NCBI RefSeq assembly: GCF_000194155.1 | Contig: NZ_GL877878.1 | Coordinates: 1,328,351-1,392,350, forward strand | Length of the DNA: 64,000 bases | Direction of reading: 5' to 3' | Source: Saccharopolyspora spinosa NRRL 18395 | GTDB taxonomy: Bacteria; Actinomycetota; Actinomycetes; Mycobacteriales; Pseudonocardiaceae | Part shown: piece after piece, positions 53,434-64,000 of the stretch | How the letters are laid out: each line of letters starts with the position of its first letter | Numbering within the stretch: position 1 is the first letter of the stretch | Position numbers and translations under genes: made by a program | The notes under the pieces: generated by a model | Seen by the model: only the letters and a program-made list of their open reading frames with translations | Told to the model about the DNA's origin: nothing | Databases searched by the model: none

Positions 53434-53916
53434 TCAGCTGGTGAAGGAGATGAATCCGCCGACGAGGACGCCGTAGAGGACATGTCCCAGCAGGCTGACG
53501 ATCGGTGTCACCACTCCGTAGTTGAGCAAGAGGAACCCCGGCGGTTCGAGCAGCGCGCTCTGGGGAGCACTGGTCAGGTTCGTTCCCATGCGCGGGTGCA
53601 CTACCGGCAGCAGGATGTTCACCAGTGCAGTGCCTGCGAACATGCCGTGGACCAGACCGAACAGCGCCCCCAACCACCAGCTGCTGGTTCCCAGGGCGAC
53701 GAACAGCCCGTAGTAGCCCAAGGCGAACAGCTCCCCGAACACGAAGTGCGCCAGGTAGCCGAGGGCTTTCGCTCGGGAACGGTTGACCGTTACGCAGGTG
53801 CCGAGCAGGAAGGGGATGTCGATGCGGGTCAGTTTGAGCTCATTCGCCGCGCGCAACGCCGTGGTCAGCACCAGGGTGCCGATGAACCCGCCAGCGAGCG
53901 CTCCCCAGATCGTCAC
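53434..53916 (-). CDS. Membrane protein, unknown
   Basis: 160 residues with four to five hydrophobic segments: WGALAGGFIGTLVLTTALRA, FVFGELFALGYYGLFVAL, WWLGALFGLVHGMFAGTAL and GVVTPIVSLLGHVLYGVLVGG. DIPFLLGTCVTVNRSRAKALGY between helices 1 and 2 is conserved in this small actinomycete family. GTG 53916 overlaps the TGA of the GH15 gene, so it is co-translated with it. Role unknown. Confidence 0.8.
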   Translation of the reverse strand: MTIWGALAGGFIGTLVLTTALRAANELKLTRIDIPFLLGTCVTVNRSRAKALGYLAHFVFGELFALGYYGLFVALGTSSWWLGALFGLVHGMFAGTALVNILLPVVHPRMGTNLTSAPQSALLEPPGFLLLNYGVVTPIVSLLGHVLYGVLVGGFISFTS

Positions 53917-55748
53917 CGCGTCATCGCCTGCTCGGTGATCGCACAGGCTGCGCTGATCAACGCCAGATGGGTCAGGCCCTGCGGCATGTTTCCCAGGAAC
54001 TCCCCCGTGTTCGGGTCGATTTCCTCGCTGTAGAGGCCCACGTCGTTGGCCAGTCCGACGAGTTGGTCCATCAGCTCCGCGGCCTCCTCGAGGTGGCCGC
54101 AGCGAGCCAGGGCCTCAGCCAACCAGAACGAGCAGGCCACAAACGCCCCCTCAGTCCCCTGCAGACCATCGTCACCGCCGTAGCGGTACACGAACGGTCC
54201 GTGCGCCAGGTCGCGGCGGATGGCCTCGATCGTGCCATGCATCCGAGGATGCTGCGGATTCGCATAGCCGCGCAGCAGGCCGAGCAAGACGCTGACGTCC
54301 ACCTCCTCTGCGTCGGCGCTGCGCACGTAGCTGTTCCGGTTCGCGCTCAGACAGCGCGTTTCGATGAAATCTTCGATCACGGCCTGCTCACGTCGCCACG
54401 CGGGTGCGTGCCGACGGGAGAGCAGCCCGCGTTCGACCAAACGCAGCGCGCAGTCGAGAGCGATCCAGCACATCATCTTCGACTGGGTGAAATGTTGGGG
54501 CGGACTGCGGACTTCCCAGATCCCCTCGTCCGGTTGCCGCCAGCTCGCGCACACGAAATCGGCCACCCTTGCCAACCGTCGAGCGATGTCGGGATCGAGC
54601 TGGCCGCTGGCCGTCGCATACAGCCAGGCCGTCTGCAGCAGTTCGCCGTAGGTGTCCAGCTGCAGCTGCCCGGCTGCCGCATTGCCCACCCGCACCGGCG
54701 CCGACCCGCGGTACCCCTCCAATGGGAGCACCCGCTCGGGTGCTCGGACCCCTCCGTCGAGCCGGTACAGCGGGCGCAGGCGCGGCTCGTTGAACTGGGT
54801 GGCATGCATCAGCCACCAGAAGTAGGCCTGCGCCTCGCTAGGGCACCCGAGTGCGAGAAGGGCGTCCAGGGTGAAGACGGAATCCCGCAGCCAGGAGAAC
54901 CGGTAATCCCAGTTGCGCTCTCCGCCGATCTCCTCTGGAAGCGACGAGGTCGCAGCGGCGGCCACCGCGCCCGACGGGGCGAACACCAGCAGTTTCAGCG
55001 CCAACGCACTGCGCGTCACGGCTTCCCGCCATCGCCCGGCGCAGGCGCGATCCCGCAGCCAGGCCCGCCAACGGTGGCCGGTCTCCGCCAGCCGCGCCGC
55101 GCACTCCGCGCGTGCGGGCACCACCAGCGGCTCCTCGTGCGCGAAGCTCAGCGCGAGATCCGCCCGCGAACCCAGCCGGATCTCGAAGGCGCCTTCGATC
55201 CCGTCACCGGCGCACACCGGCTCGCCCGCACCCCAGGTGCACACGGCCACCGCATCCGTACCTGCCGACGCCACCGGCAAGCCTGCTCGCTGGCTGATAC
55301 GTGGGCTTGCGGCGCCGTAGCCGAAGCGGGGCTGCACTCTCCAGCGCATGGGTACTGCCCCGGACAGTCCTTCGACCTTGCGGACCAGTTCCCGGGTGGG
55401 CGTCAACGCCGCTCCGGGCAGTGTCAAAGCGTCGGTCACCTGGACCGCGCCCGCAGCCGTGGTACACGTCGTCTCCACCACGTTGGTACTCGGGAGGTAC
55501 CGGCGGCTCACCTGGTAGGGCAGCTCCGGTTGCAGGGCGAAACAGCCTCCCCGACGCGCGTCGAGCACTGCGCCGAAGACCGTCGGCGAGTCGAGGTCCG
55601 GCATCGTCAGCCAGTCCACCGAGCCGTCCCGGGCGAGGAGGGCAACGGTACGGCCATCGCCCAATGCCGCGTACTCCCGCAGCGGCGCGTACCCCTCCCA
55701 GCGAGGCGCAGCGACCCGTGGGCCGTTCCCGAGATCGGACCCGATCAT
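53913..55748 (-). CDS. Glycoside hydrolase family 15 (glucoamylase/trehalase-like)
   Basis: 611 residues. The N-terminal beta-sandwich domain (~20-230, GDGRTVALLARDGSVDWLTMPD) precedes the (alpha/alpha)6 barrel with RNWDYRFSWLRDS, DEGIWEVR (general-acid Glu) and SEEIDPNTGEFLGNMPQGLTHLALI (general-base Glu region). Without a signal peptide it is intracellular; actinomycete members often hydrolyse trehalose. GGAGGG precedes ATG 55748. It leads a two-gene operon with the small membrane protein. Confidence 0.93.
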   Translation of the reverse strand: MIGSDLGNGPRVAAPRWEGYAPLREYAALGDGRTVALLARDGSVDWLTMPDLDSPTVFGAVLDARRGGCFALQPELPYQVSRRYLPSTNVVETTCTTAAGAVQVTDALTLPGAALTPTRELVRKVEGLSGAVPMRWRVQPRFGYGAASPRISQRAGLPVASAGTDAVAVCTWGAGEPVCAGDGIEGAFEIRLGSRADLALSFAHEEPLVVPARAECAARLAETGHRWRAWLRDRACAGRWREAVTRSALALKLLVFAPSGAVAAAATSSLPEEIGGERNWDYRFSWLRDSVFTLDALLALGCPSEAQAYFWWLMHATQFNEPRLRPLYRLDGGVRAPERVLPLEGYRGSAPVRVGNAAAGQLQLDTYGELLQTAWLYATASGQLDPDIARRLARVADFVCASWRQPDEGIWEVRSPPQHFTQSKMMCWIALDCALRLVERGLLSRRHAPAWRREQAVIEDFIETRCLSANRNSYVRSADAEEVDVSVLLGLLRGYANPQHPRMHGTIEAIRRDLAHGPFVYRYGGDDGLQGTEGAFVACSFWLAEALARCGHLEEAAELMDQLVGLANDVGLYSEEIDPNTGEFLGNMPQGLTHLALISAACAITEQAMTR

Positions 55749-56292
55749 CGAACCCTCCGAGCCGCTACCAGGAGATCCCCTCAGCCACACCACCGGCCAC
55801 CAAGATCGCTCATGTTTCTCAGGCCCGAGCAGACCTTCAGATGACGAAGCTGGTCATGCCGTTCCACGGCGCCCTCATTTCGCCAGACTGCCGCAGCACA
55901 GCCGAGCCGAACCAAGGCCTTTCTGCCCCAATCACGGAGTTCAAGGCACCGCTGTCTCCTGGACCGCCTCGTCGAACCCCGCGCTCGCTGGAGCAGGGGG
56001 GAAGCGAAGGTCATCGGCGTTGTTTCCGCCGCTCCACCTGGCTCCACGAACTCAGCGGCGTCGGGCCAGCCACCACTTCAGGTTCGGCGACTCCGCTCCG
56101 ATCGTCGTGCAGCAGTGTCCGGTGTGGACGATCGCGTCCGGGCCCGGTGCGATCTGCTTGGATGAGATCAAAACCCGGCGGCTGGATCACGGATCGCCCG
56201 GTCGAACGCTGCCAGCAGCGCGACCCGGTACGCACCAGACTGCCCTGGCCCGCTCGAGGCGTTCGTCGGGGCAGTCCGATCAGGCACCGTGG
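55749..56292. other. Intergenic region without a recognised gene
   Basis: About 540 bp between the GH15 start and the purU stop. It contains the GH15 promoter but no clear boxes. Several frames are open, yet none shows a domain or a good ribosome site. The stretch near 56090-56200 is coding-like but I cannot assign it. Confidence 0.4.
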
Positions 56293-57141
56293 TCACGGGA
56301 AAACGACCGTGCTGTGGCCGTTGAGCAGCACCCGGCGTTCGCAGTGCCAGCGCACCGCGCGGGACAACGCGAGCGCCTCGGCGTCGCGCCCCACAGTTTG
56401 CAGTGCACGGGGGTCGTAGGTGTGGTCGATCCGGATGACTTCCTGTTCGATGATCGGCCCCTCGTCCAGGTCCGAGGTGACGTAATGCGCGGTGGCACCG
56501 ACGAGTTTCACACCGCGCTGGTACGCTTGGTGGTACGGCTTGGCACCCTTGAACCCGGGCAGGAACGAGTGGTGGATGTTGATTGCGCGGCCGTACAGAG
56601 CCTTGCTGGTCTCGTCCGAGAGGATCTGCATGTACCGCGCCAGCACGACCAGCTCGGCGTCGTACTCATCCACGAGCTGCAACAGGCGCGCCTCGGCAGC
56701 CTCCTTCGTCTCCGGGGCGACCGGTACGTGCACGAACGGCAAGCCAGCGGCCTCGGCCATCGGGCGCAGGTCCTGGTGGTTGGACACCACTGCGACGATG
56801 TCACCCCCGAGGCTTCCGGCCCGCCACCGGTAGATCAGGTCGTTCAGGCAGTGGCCGAGCTTCGATGCCATGACCAGGATCCGGGCGTTCCGGTTGGCGT
56901 TGAAGTCGTAGGTCATCTGGAACTCAGCGGCCACCGGCGCGAATCCGCGCGACAGCTCCTCCAGATCGGTGCCGTCGGGCGCCGTGACCTGGGTGCGCAT
57001 GAAAAGCCGGTCACGCACGGCGTCGTCGAACTGCTGGTGCTCACCGATGTCGCATCCGTGTTCGAACAGGTATCCGCTCACCGCGCGCACGATGCCTGTC
57101 CGGTTGGGGCAGCTCAGGGTGAGGGTGCAGGTGTGACTCAC
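56293..57141 (-). CDS. purU: Formyltetrahydrofolate deformylase
   Basis: 282 residues. An N-terminal ACT domain (CTLTLSCPNRTGIVRAVSGYL) is followed by the formyltransferase-type catalytic domain: VSNHQDL, NIHHSFLPGFKGAKPYHQAY with the catalytic Asn-His, and TSDLDEGPIIEQE with the catalytic Asp. It releases formate from 10-formyl-THF, regenerating THF. AGGAGA precedes GTG 57141, 10 bp after the sdaA stop, so the genes form an operon. In N-methylglycine loci it drains excess one-carbon units. Confidence 0.96.
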   Translation of the reverse strand: MSHTCTLTLSCPNRTGIVRAVSGYLFEHGCDIGEHQQFDDAVRDRLFMRTQVTAPDGTDLEELSRGFAPVAAEFQMTYDFNANRNARILVMASKLGHCLNDLIYRWRAGSLGGDIVAVVSNHQDLRPMAEAAGLPFVHVPVAPETKEAAEARLLQLVDEYDAELVVLARYMQILSDETSKALYGRAINIHHSFLPGFKGAKPYHQAYQRGVKLVGATAHYVTSDLDEGPIIEQEVIRIDHTYDPRALQTVGRDAEALALSRAVRWHCERRVLLNGHSTVVFP

Positions 57142-57151
57142 GCAGATCTCC

Positions 57152-58525
57152 TCAGCACTCCACGATGTTGAGAGCCAGCCCGCCGCGGGCTGTCTCCTTG
57201 TACTTGTCCTTCATGTCCGCGCCGGTTTCGCGCATGGTCTTGATCGCCTTGTCCAGCGACACGTGGTGCGCACCATCGCCGCGCACAGCCATCCGGGCTG
57301 CGGTGATCGCTTTGACCGAGGCGACGGCATTGCGCTCGATGCAGGGGATCTGCACCAGCCCACCGACCGGGTCGCACGTCAGGCCCAGGTTGTGCTCGAT
57401 GCCGATCTCCGCGGCATTCTCAACCTGCTCCGGGGTGCCGCCGATGATCTCAGCGAGACCGGCAGCGGCCATCGAACAGGCCGAACCGACCTCGCCCTGG
57501 CAACCGACCTCAGCGCCCGAAATGGACGCGTTCTTCTTGAACAGCAAGCCGATCGCGCCCGCGGTGAGCAAGAACCGCACGGCATCGTCATCGGTGAACG
57601 AGGGCAGGAACTTCTGGCTGTAATGAAGTACTGCCGGCACGATCCCGGCGGCACCGTTGGTGGGGGCAGTAACCACTCGACCGCCCGCGGCGTTCTCTTC
57701 GTTCACCGCGAGGGCGAAAAGCGTGACCCACTCCATCGCGTGCAGCGAGTCCGCGTCTTTCGCACCGGCCTCCAGCTGCTCCCGCAGCTTCGCGGCGCGG
57801 CGACGGACCTTCAGCCCACCAGGCAGGGTTCCCCCGGTGCGCGTGCCGCGGTCGACGCACTCGCGCATCACCGACCAGATGTTCAGGAGCCCCGCACCGA
57901 CCTCCTCCTCGCCACGCCAGGACAGCTCGTTGGCGAGCATGATGTCGCTGATACGAAGCCCGGTCTCCCTCGTCAGCGCAAGCAGCTCGTCGCCCGTGGT
58001 GAACGGGTAGCGAACCGGCGTGTCGTCGTCGACCAGCACCGGCCGGCCAGCCTCGTCCTCGTCGAGAACGAACCCGCCACCAACCGAGTAGTACTCGCGA
58101 CGGTCGAGCTCGGCGCCGTCAGAACCGTAGGCCGCGAACACCATGCCGTTGCTGTGGAAGTCCAGCCGCTTGCGGCGGTGCAGCACCACGTCGTTGTCCG
58201 CGGAGAACGAGATCTCGTGTTTTCCGCCAAGGCTGATCCGCCCGTCCGCGCGCACGGCCTCGACCGCCGGGTCGGCGGCCACGGGGTCGACCAGGTGCGG
58301 CTGCTCACCAGCCAGCCCGAGCACCACCGCCTTGACGCTGCCGTGGCCGTGGCCAGTGGCGCCGAGAGAGCCGAACAGTTCACAACGCACCCTGGCCGTG
58401 CGGCCGAGCGCCCCGGACTCGCGAAGCCGGGTGACGAACAGATACGCGGCCCGCATCGGGCCGACCGTGTGCGAACTCGAGGGTCCGATCCCGACCTTGA
58501 ACAGGTCGAACACGGAGATGGTCAT
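57152..58525 (-). CDS. sdaA: L-serine ammonia-lyase (single-chain)
   Basis: 457 residues. The N-terminal SDH_beta part ([20 protein letters not shown]) precedes the alpha domain with iron-sulfur Cys in [32 protein letters not shown], and [11 protein letters not shown]. It converts serine to pyruvate and ammonia. AGGGAGCG precedes ATG 58525. With purU it forms the outlet for serine made from glycine plus methylene-THF. Divergent from a GntR regulator. Confidence 0.96.
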   Translation of the reverse strand: MTISVFDLFKVGIGPSSSHTVGPMRAAYLFVTRLRESGALGRTARVRCELFGSLGATGHGHGSVKAVVLGLAGEQPHLVDPVAADPAVEAVRADGRISLGGKHEISFSADNDVVLHRRKRLDFHSNGMVFAAYGSDGAELDRREYYSVGGGFVLDEDEAGRPVLVDDDTPVRYPFTTGDELLALTRETGLRISDIMLANELSWRGEEEVGAGLLNIWSVMRECVDRGTRTGGTLPGGLKVRRRAAKLREQLEAGAKDADSLHAMEWVTLFALAVNEENAAGGRVVTAPTNGAAGIVPAVLHYSQKFLPSFTDDDAVRFLLTAGAIGLLFKKNASISGAEVGCQGEVGSACSMAAAGLAEIIGGTPEQVENAAEIGIEHNLGLTCDPVGGLVQIPCIERNAVASVKAITAARMAVRGDGAHHVSLDKAIKTMRETGADMKDKYKETARGGLALNIVEC

Positions 58526-58560
58526 CAGCGCTCCCTGGTCGCTTCATCGCTCCCTCAGAT

Positions 58561-58579
58561 ATTGAACTAATATATCAAT
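58561..58579. promoter_or_regulatory. Candidate GntR operator
   Basis: ATTGA-N9-TCAAT with an AT-rich centre (ACTAATATA), lying between divergent sdaA and the GntR gene. It is the only AT-rich patch in the interval. Confidence 0.5.
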
Positions 58580-58641
58580 CTGATGCAAGACCTGCACCAA
58601 AGAAGTGCCGGCGCATGTCCCCCTGGATTTCAGGTCCTAAG

Positions 58642-59316
58642 ATGATGCCCGTGTCCACTGCCCGACAGGAACTCGAATCGTCGACCACCTCGCTGGCCGA
58701 CCGCGCCTACGCCGCGATCCAGGACCAGCTGATCATGCTGGACATCCCGCCGATGGCGCCGATCGACGACTTGGCGCTGAGCGAGTCGCTCGGCATTGGA
58801 CGCACCCCCGTCCGCGAGGCCCTCAAACGTCTCGAGGTGGATCGTCTGGTGGTCTCGTACCCGCGTCGCGGCACCTTCGCGACCGGCGTGGACATCACCG
58901 ACCTCGCCTACATCTCCGAAATCCGCGTGCAGCTTGAACCGCTGGCCGCCCGCCGGGCCGCCGAGAACGCCGGGAAGGCCCTGCGCGAGAAGCTGGCCGA
59001 GCTCGCCGACACCATCCAGGACAACGACGTGCTGATCATGTCGCGCAACGAGCTGATGCAGTGGGACCTGCGGGTGCACCGCTCGATCTACCGCGCAGCC
59101 GGCAACCCCCACCTGGAAGACACGCTGGTTCGCTACAACAACCTCGCCACCCGGATCTTCTGCGTGTTCCTGGAACGCATCACGCATTTCGACCGGCACA
59201 TCGAGGAACACGTGGGCCTGCTGCGAGCGGTCGCCGATGGCGAGAGCCGGAGGGCCGAAAAGATCGCCCGAGACCACGTCACCGGATTCGAGAAGGCGAT
59301 ACGGGCGATCATCTGA
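58642..59316 (+). CDS. GntR-family regulator (FadR/VanR subgroup)
   Basis: 224 residues from ATG 58642; an ATG at 58615 is also in frame. The winged helix at about 20-80 (LALSESLGIGRTPVREALKRLE, VSYPRRGTFATGVD) precedes an all-helical FCD domain whose metal ligands are probably Asp/His in QWDLRVHRSIY, HIEEHVGLLRAV and the DHV near the end. It likely controls sdaA-purU and perhaps the folate genes, responding to a small organic acid or amino acid. Confidence 0.93.
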   Translation: MMPVSTARQELESSTTSLADRAYAAIQDQLIMLDIPPMAPIDDLALSESLGIGRTPVREALKRLEVDRLVVSYPRRGTFATGVDITDLAYISEIRVQLEPLAARRAAENAGKALREKLAELADTIQDNDVLIMSRNELMQWDLRVHRSIYRAAGNPHLEDTLVRYNNLATRIFCVFLERITHFDRHIEEHVGLLRAVADGESRRAEKIARDHVTGFEKAIRAII

Positions 59317-59335
59317 CCGCCACATCGCGAGCGGC

Positions 59336-60211
59336 TCAATCTTCGATCGCGGCAAGCACTTTGAGCGCGTCGACCGTGGCGGCCACGTCGTGCACGCGGA
59401 GGATCTTCGCGCCGCGCTGCGCCGCCAGCACAGCGGCGGTGACCGAAGCTGCCTCACGCTCCTGCACCGGCCGCCCGGTGATTTCCCCGAGCACTGCCTT
59501 CCGCGACAGTCCAGCCATCACAGGTGCACCGAGCTCGGTGAACGCGCTCAGCGACCGCAGCAAGGTCAAGTTGTGCTCCCGGTTCTTGCCGAAGCCGAAA
59601 CCAGGGTCGATCACGAATTGCTCGCGCGGCATGCCCGCACCTGCACACACTTCGATCCGTTCCCACAGGAACTCCCTTACTTCGGCAAGCACGTCGACGT
59701 AGCTCGGGTTGCGCTGCATCAGGTGAGGCGGCCGGAGCATGTGCGACAGGCAGACGGGCACCCCCGAACCGGCTGCCATCTCGACTGCACCGGGATAGCG
59801 CAGTGCGCGCACATCGTTGATCATCGTCGCGCCCGCGGCCACCGCTTCCCTCATCACCTCCGGGCGGGAGGTGTCGATCGACAGCGGAGTGTCCGTCCAA
59901 CGTGCCAACTGCTCGATGACCCGCACAACGCGGTCGAGCTCCGCTGCGGTGCTAGGCGGGCGGGCGCCCGGCCGCGTGGATTCGCCGCCGATGTCGAGAA
60001 TGTCCGCACCCTCTTCGATCAAGCGCAGCCCGTGCCGAACGGCTGCGCCGCTGTTCCAGTACGCGCCGCCGTCGGAGAACGAATCCGGTGTGACGTTGAG
60101 GATTCCGCACACCAGTTTGCGCGGGCCGCGCAGCATCTTCAGCAGATTCCCCACAGCAGCGGCAGGTGTGGGAGCGCTCAGGTCTGTACCAGCGGTTCGC
60201 GGCTCGGTCAT
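59336..60211 (-). CDS. folP: Dihydropteroate synthase-like protein (FolP)
   Basis: 291 residues, TIM barrel. GILNVTPDSFSDGG and DILDIGGESTRPGA are the pterin/pyrophosphate loops, with later LSIDTSRPEV, MINDVRAL, VIDPGFGFGKN and the end KILRVHDVAATVDAL. ATG 60211 overlaps the upstream TGA. Located in a one-carbon degradation cluster rather than with folB/folK, so it may be a second copy dedicated to raising the folate supply, as in some dimethylglycine loci. Confidence 0.94.
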   Translation of the reverse strand: MTEPRTAGTDLSAPTPAAAVGNLLKMLRGPRKLVCGILNVTPDSFSDGGAYWNSGAAVRHGLRLIEEGADILDIGGESTRPGARPPSTAAELDRVVRVIEQLARWTDTPLSIDTSRPEVMREAVAAGATMINDVRALRYPGAVEMAAGSGVPVCLSHMLRPPHLMQRNPSYVDVLAEVREFLWERIEVCAGAGMPREQFVIDPGFGFGKNREHNLTLLRSLSAFTELGAPVMAGLSRKAVLGEITGRPVQEREAASVTAAVLAAQRGAKILRVHDVAATVDALKVLAAIED

Positions 60212-61029
60212 ATTGCGCTCCGCGAAGCGGATTCGACCGTGTGGCGCAGCAACAACGCCGTGGTCACCCGTCCGACCCCGCCGGGCACCGGGGTCAGCCC
60301 AGCCACCAGGTCGGTCACGGCTGCCGCGTCAACGTCGCCGGCGAGGCCGCCATCGGCAGTCGGATTGGTGCCGACGTCGACTACAACCGCGCCCGCACTG
60401 ACGTGGTCGGTGCCGATCAGACCGATCCGCCCGACGGCCACGACGAGGATCTCGGCCGAACGAGTGTGCTCGGCGAGATCCCGGGTGTAGCGGGAACCGA
60501 CGACCCGCTCGGCGACCGCGACTACCCTTCCAGGCACCCGCCCCGCCTCGGCCAGCGACGCCGCGATCGCCTGCGAACGCGCGGCCTTCTCCTCACCGGT
60601 GGAACGAGGGAGCGCATAAGCGTCCCCGACGGCTCCGAAAGCCGTGGCATCATCTTCGGCCAAGGTCAACGCGAGCTCGCGGAGATCATCGGCGGAGTTC
60701 CGCACCGAGGTGACAGCAGCGGCGTGCTCGGCGTACTTCTCGCCGTCGCTGTAGCGGGCAACCATCCCGACCAGCGCGGCGGCCTGGGCGGCGTGCAGCC
60801 CGGCGCTAGCCGGGCATTCCGCACATGAGGGTTGATCAACTCGGCCTGGTCGTCATGTTCTTTGATCCACGACCGAACACCCTGTCAGAGCCCTTGAACG
60901 GGAAGACACAGGCCCGGCCGATCAACTCACCTATGCCCATGTGCGGATGACGGGGCTAGCCCCGCCGCCAGGTGCCGGTACCCGAGCTGCGAGTTCTTGC
61001 AGGAAGGTTTCGAGACTGTCCATGCGCAT
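60208..61029 (-). pseudogene. Cyclodeaminase gene split by a mobile element and fused to a folD tail
   Basis: The gene starts at ATG 61029 or 61023 with LETFLQELAARVPAPGGGAS, the start of methenyl-THF cyclodeaminase (FTCD_C). It is then interrupted by the 60811-60954 element and resumes with ASAGLHAAQAAALVGMVARYS. Joining across the GCTAGC duplication restores PAPGGGASAGLHAAQ. After GRVVAVAERVV it runs straight into SRYTRDLAEHTRSAEILVVAVG, the second half of the FolD NADP domain. The FolD catalytic half and the GRSxxVG nucleotide loop are absent. Two independent lesions therefore disable it. A truncated product could start at ATG 60765. The TGA overlaps folP. Confidence 0.85.
60811..60954. 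mobile_element. ~143-bp MITE-like element with target duplication
   Basis: A non-coding insertion flanked by direct GCTAGCC copies (60805-60811 and 60955-60961). Near its ends it carries inverted CCGCACATG (60819-60827) / CATGTGCGG (60938-60946). Inner inverted segments contain GTTGATC...CGGCC against its complement. It interrupts the cyclodeaminase gene; excision at the duplication restores the reading frame. The parent transposon is not in the window. Confidence 0.75.
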
Positions 61030-61121
61030 GGCATCGGTCTTTCGTTCTCAGGGGCTGGGCCCGCAGTCGGGTGGGTGCGGACACCGACCGTTTGCGGACC
61101 CCGCACCCTGCTCGGGGCCGC

Positions 61122-63608
<2,487 letters not shown>

Positions 63609-63694
63609 CTAAATGCACGGTCCACTGCGACCGCTACGAGAACGCCTGTGAAGGACGGAAAGTCGAGCCGTGCACGATCGAGGACGCCTGGGCC

Positions 63695-64000
63695 CTAGTG
63701 GGCGGGGCGGAATTCCTGGGACGTGTCGAGCAGCCAGTCTGCGAGGTACCCGGCGAACGACGGCCGGACGAAGAGCCGGAAGTCGTCGCCGCTGCCGAGG
63801 GCGAGGATCAGCACACCGGTCTGCCCGATGCTGGTCTGCGCGCTCGATCCGTTGGGGAAGGCCGAGGCCCGCAGGTCGATCGAGCACCCGAACGACAGCA
63901 GCTCTCGTGCCCTCCCACCGCTCAGCCGGATGGTGGTGCGCTGTGCGGACACGTCCACGGCAGCGCCGCCGTGAGCGGATACAACCTGGCCGAGCGAGTC
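63695..64000 (-). CDS. soxG: Sarcosine oxidase gamma subunit, C-terminal part
   Basis: The frame runs in from the right edge of the window and ends TAG 63695. VDVSAQRTTIRLSGGRAREL, LLSFGCSIDLRASAFP, QTSIGQTGVLILAL, FRLFVRPSFAGYLADWLLD matches the GcvT-like SoxG subunit of heterotetrameric sarcosine oxidase, which converts sarcosine to glycine. The other subunits (soxBDA) are expected upstream, outside the window. Confidence 0.9.
   Translation of the reverse strand, partial: DSLGQVVSAHGGAAVDVSAQRTTIRLSGGRARELLSFGCSIDLRASAFPNGSSAQTSIGQTGVLILALGSGDDFRLFVRPSFAGYLADWLLDTSQEFRPAH

Overview
The window is high-GC DNA with the layout of an actinomycete chromosome: GTG/ATG starts, many 4-base start/stop overlaps, XRE/DUF5753 and DUF6879 genes, ROK, MarR and TetR regulators, a DHA2-type exporter and ECF sigma factors. 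The gene mix best fits Pseudonocardiales (Saccharopolyspora-like). That placement is inference from gene content; no rRNA, tRNA or other taxonomic marker is present.

Layout. 1-3 kb: end of hen1 and all of pnkp, the bacterial RNA-repair pair. 3-6 kb: a membrane Ser/Thr kinase and a P450. 6-15 kb: a sugar-uptake regulon (SSS symporter with small partner, ROK repressor, ribose/xylose-type ABC transporter, secreted GH3 glucosidase) whose promoters carry three copies of one 23-bp inverted repeat. 15-19 kb: the homogentisate operon (hmgA, an unknown gene, fahA) with a MarR regulator. 19-22 kb: LolA-like exported protein plus an ABC exporter. 22-29 kb: an aldo/keto reductase, an XRE-cupin regulator divergent from a flavodoxin-fold reductase, an MHS-type MFS transporter, a methyltransferase and an XRE/DUF6879 operon. 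29.8-37 kb: a decaying accessory segment with a frameshifted carboxylate-amine ligase, an HAD dehalogenase, tiny acidic peptide genes, a TPR-CHAT gene with a premature stop and altered catalytic positions, and an IS982-type element abutting a tetR gene. 37-42 kb: Rieske protein, ECF sigma/anti-sigma pair, DHA2 exporter and a lipoate-ligase-like gene. 42.8-47 kb: an SpoU methyltransferase followed by a compact pqqA-C-DE-B operon, then a LigD-type nuclease/polymerase. 48.5-56 kb: an esterase-like secreted protein, dienelactone hydrolase, a P450/TetR pair sharing a near-perfect operator, and a GH15 glucoamylase/trehalase operon. 56-64 kb: N-methylglycine and one-carbon catabolism (purU, sdaA, GntR regulator, folP, a broken cyclodeaminase/folD gene, dimethylglycine oxidase, soxG).

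Themes. The last block converts dimethylglycine and sarcosine to glycine and serine and handles the released one-carbon units on folate. Its cyclodeaminase gene is split by a ~143-bp MITE-like element flanked by a GGCTAGC target duplication and is also fused to the tail of folD. Gene decay is frequent: at least eight remnants or broken genes are described (carboxylate-amine ligase, TPR-CHAT, MerR, FAD oxidoreductase, LysR, MFS, methyltransferase, cyclodeaminase/folD). The most open-ended observations are two tiny acidic peptides divergent from the TPR-CHAT gene, the unknown protein coupled between hmgA and fahA, and the ROK operator set.
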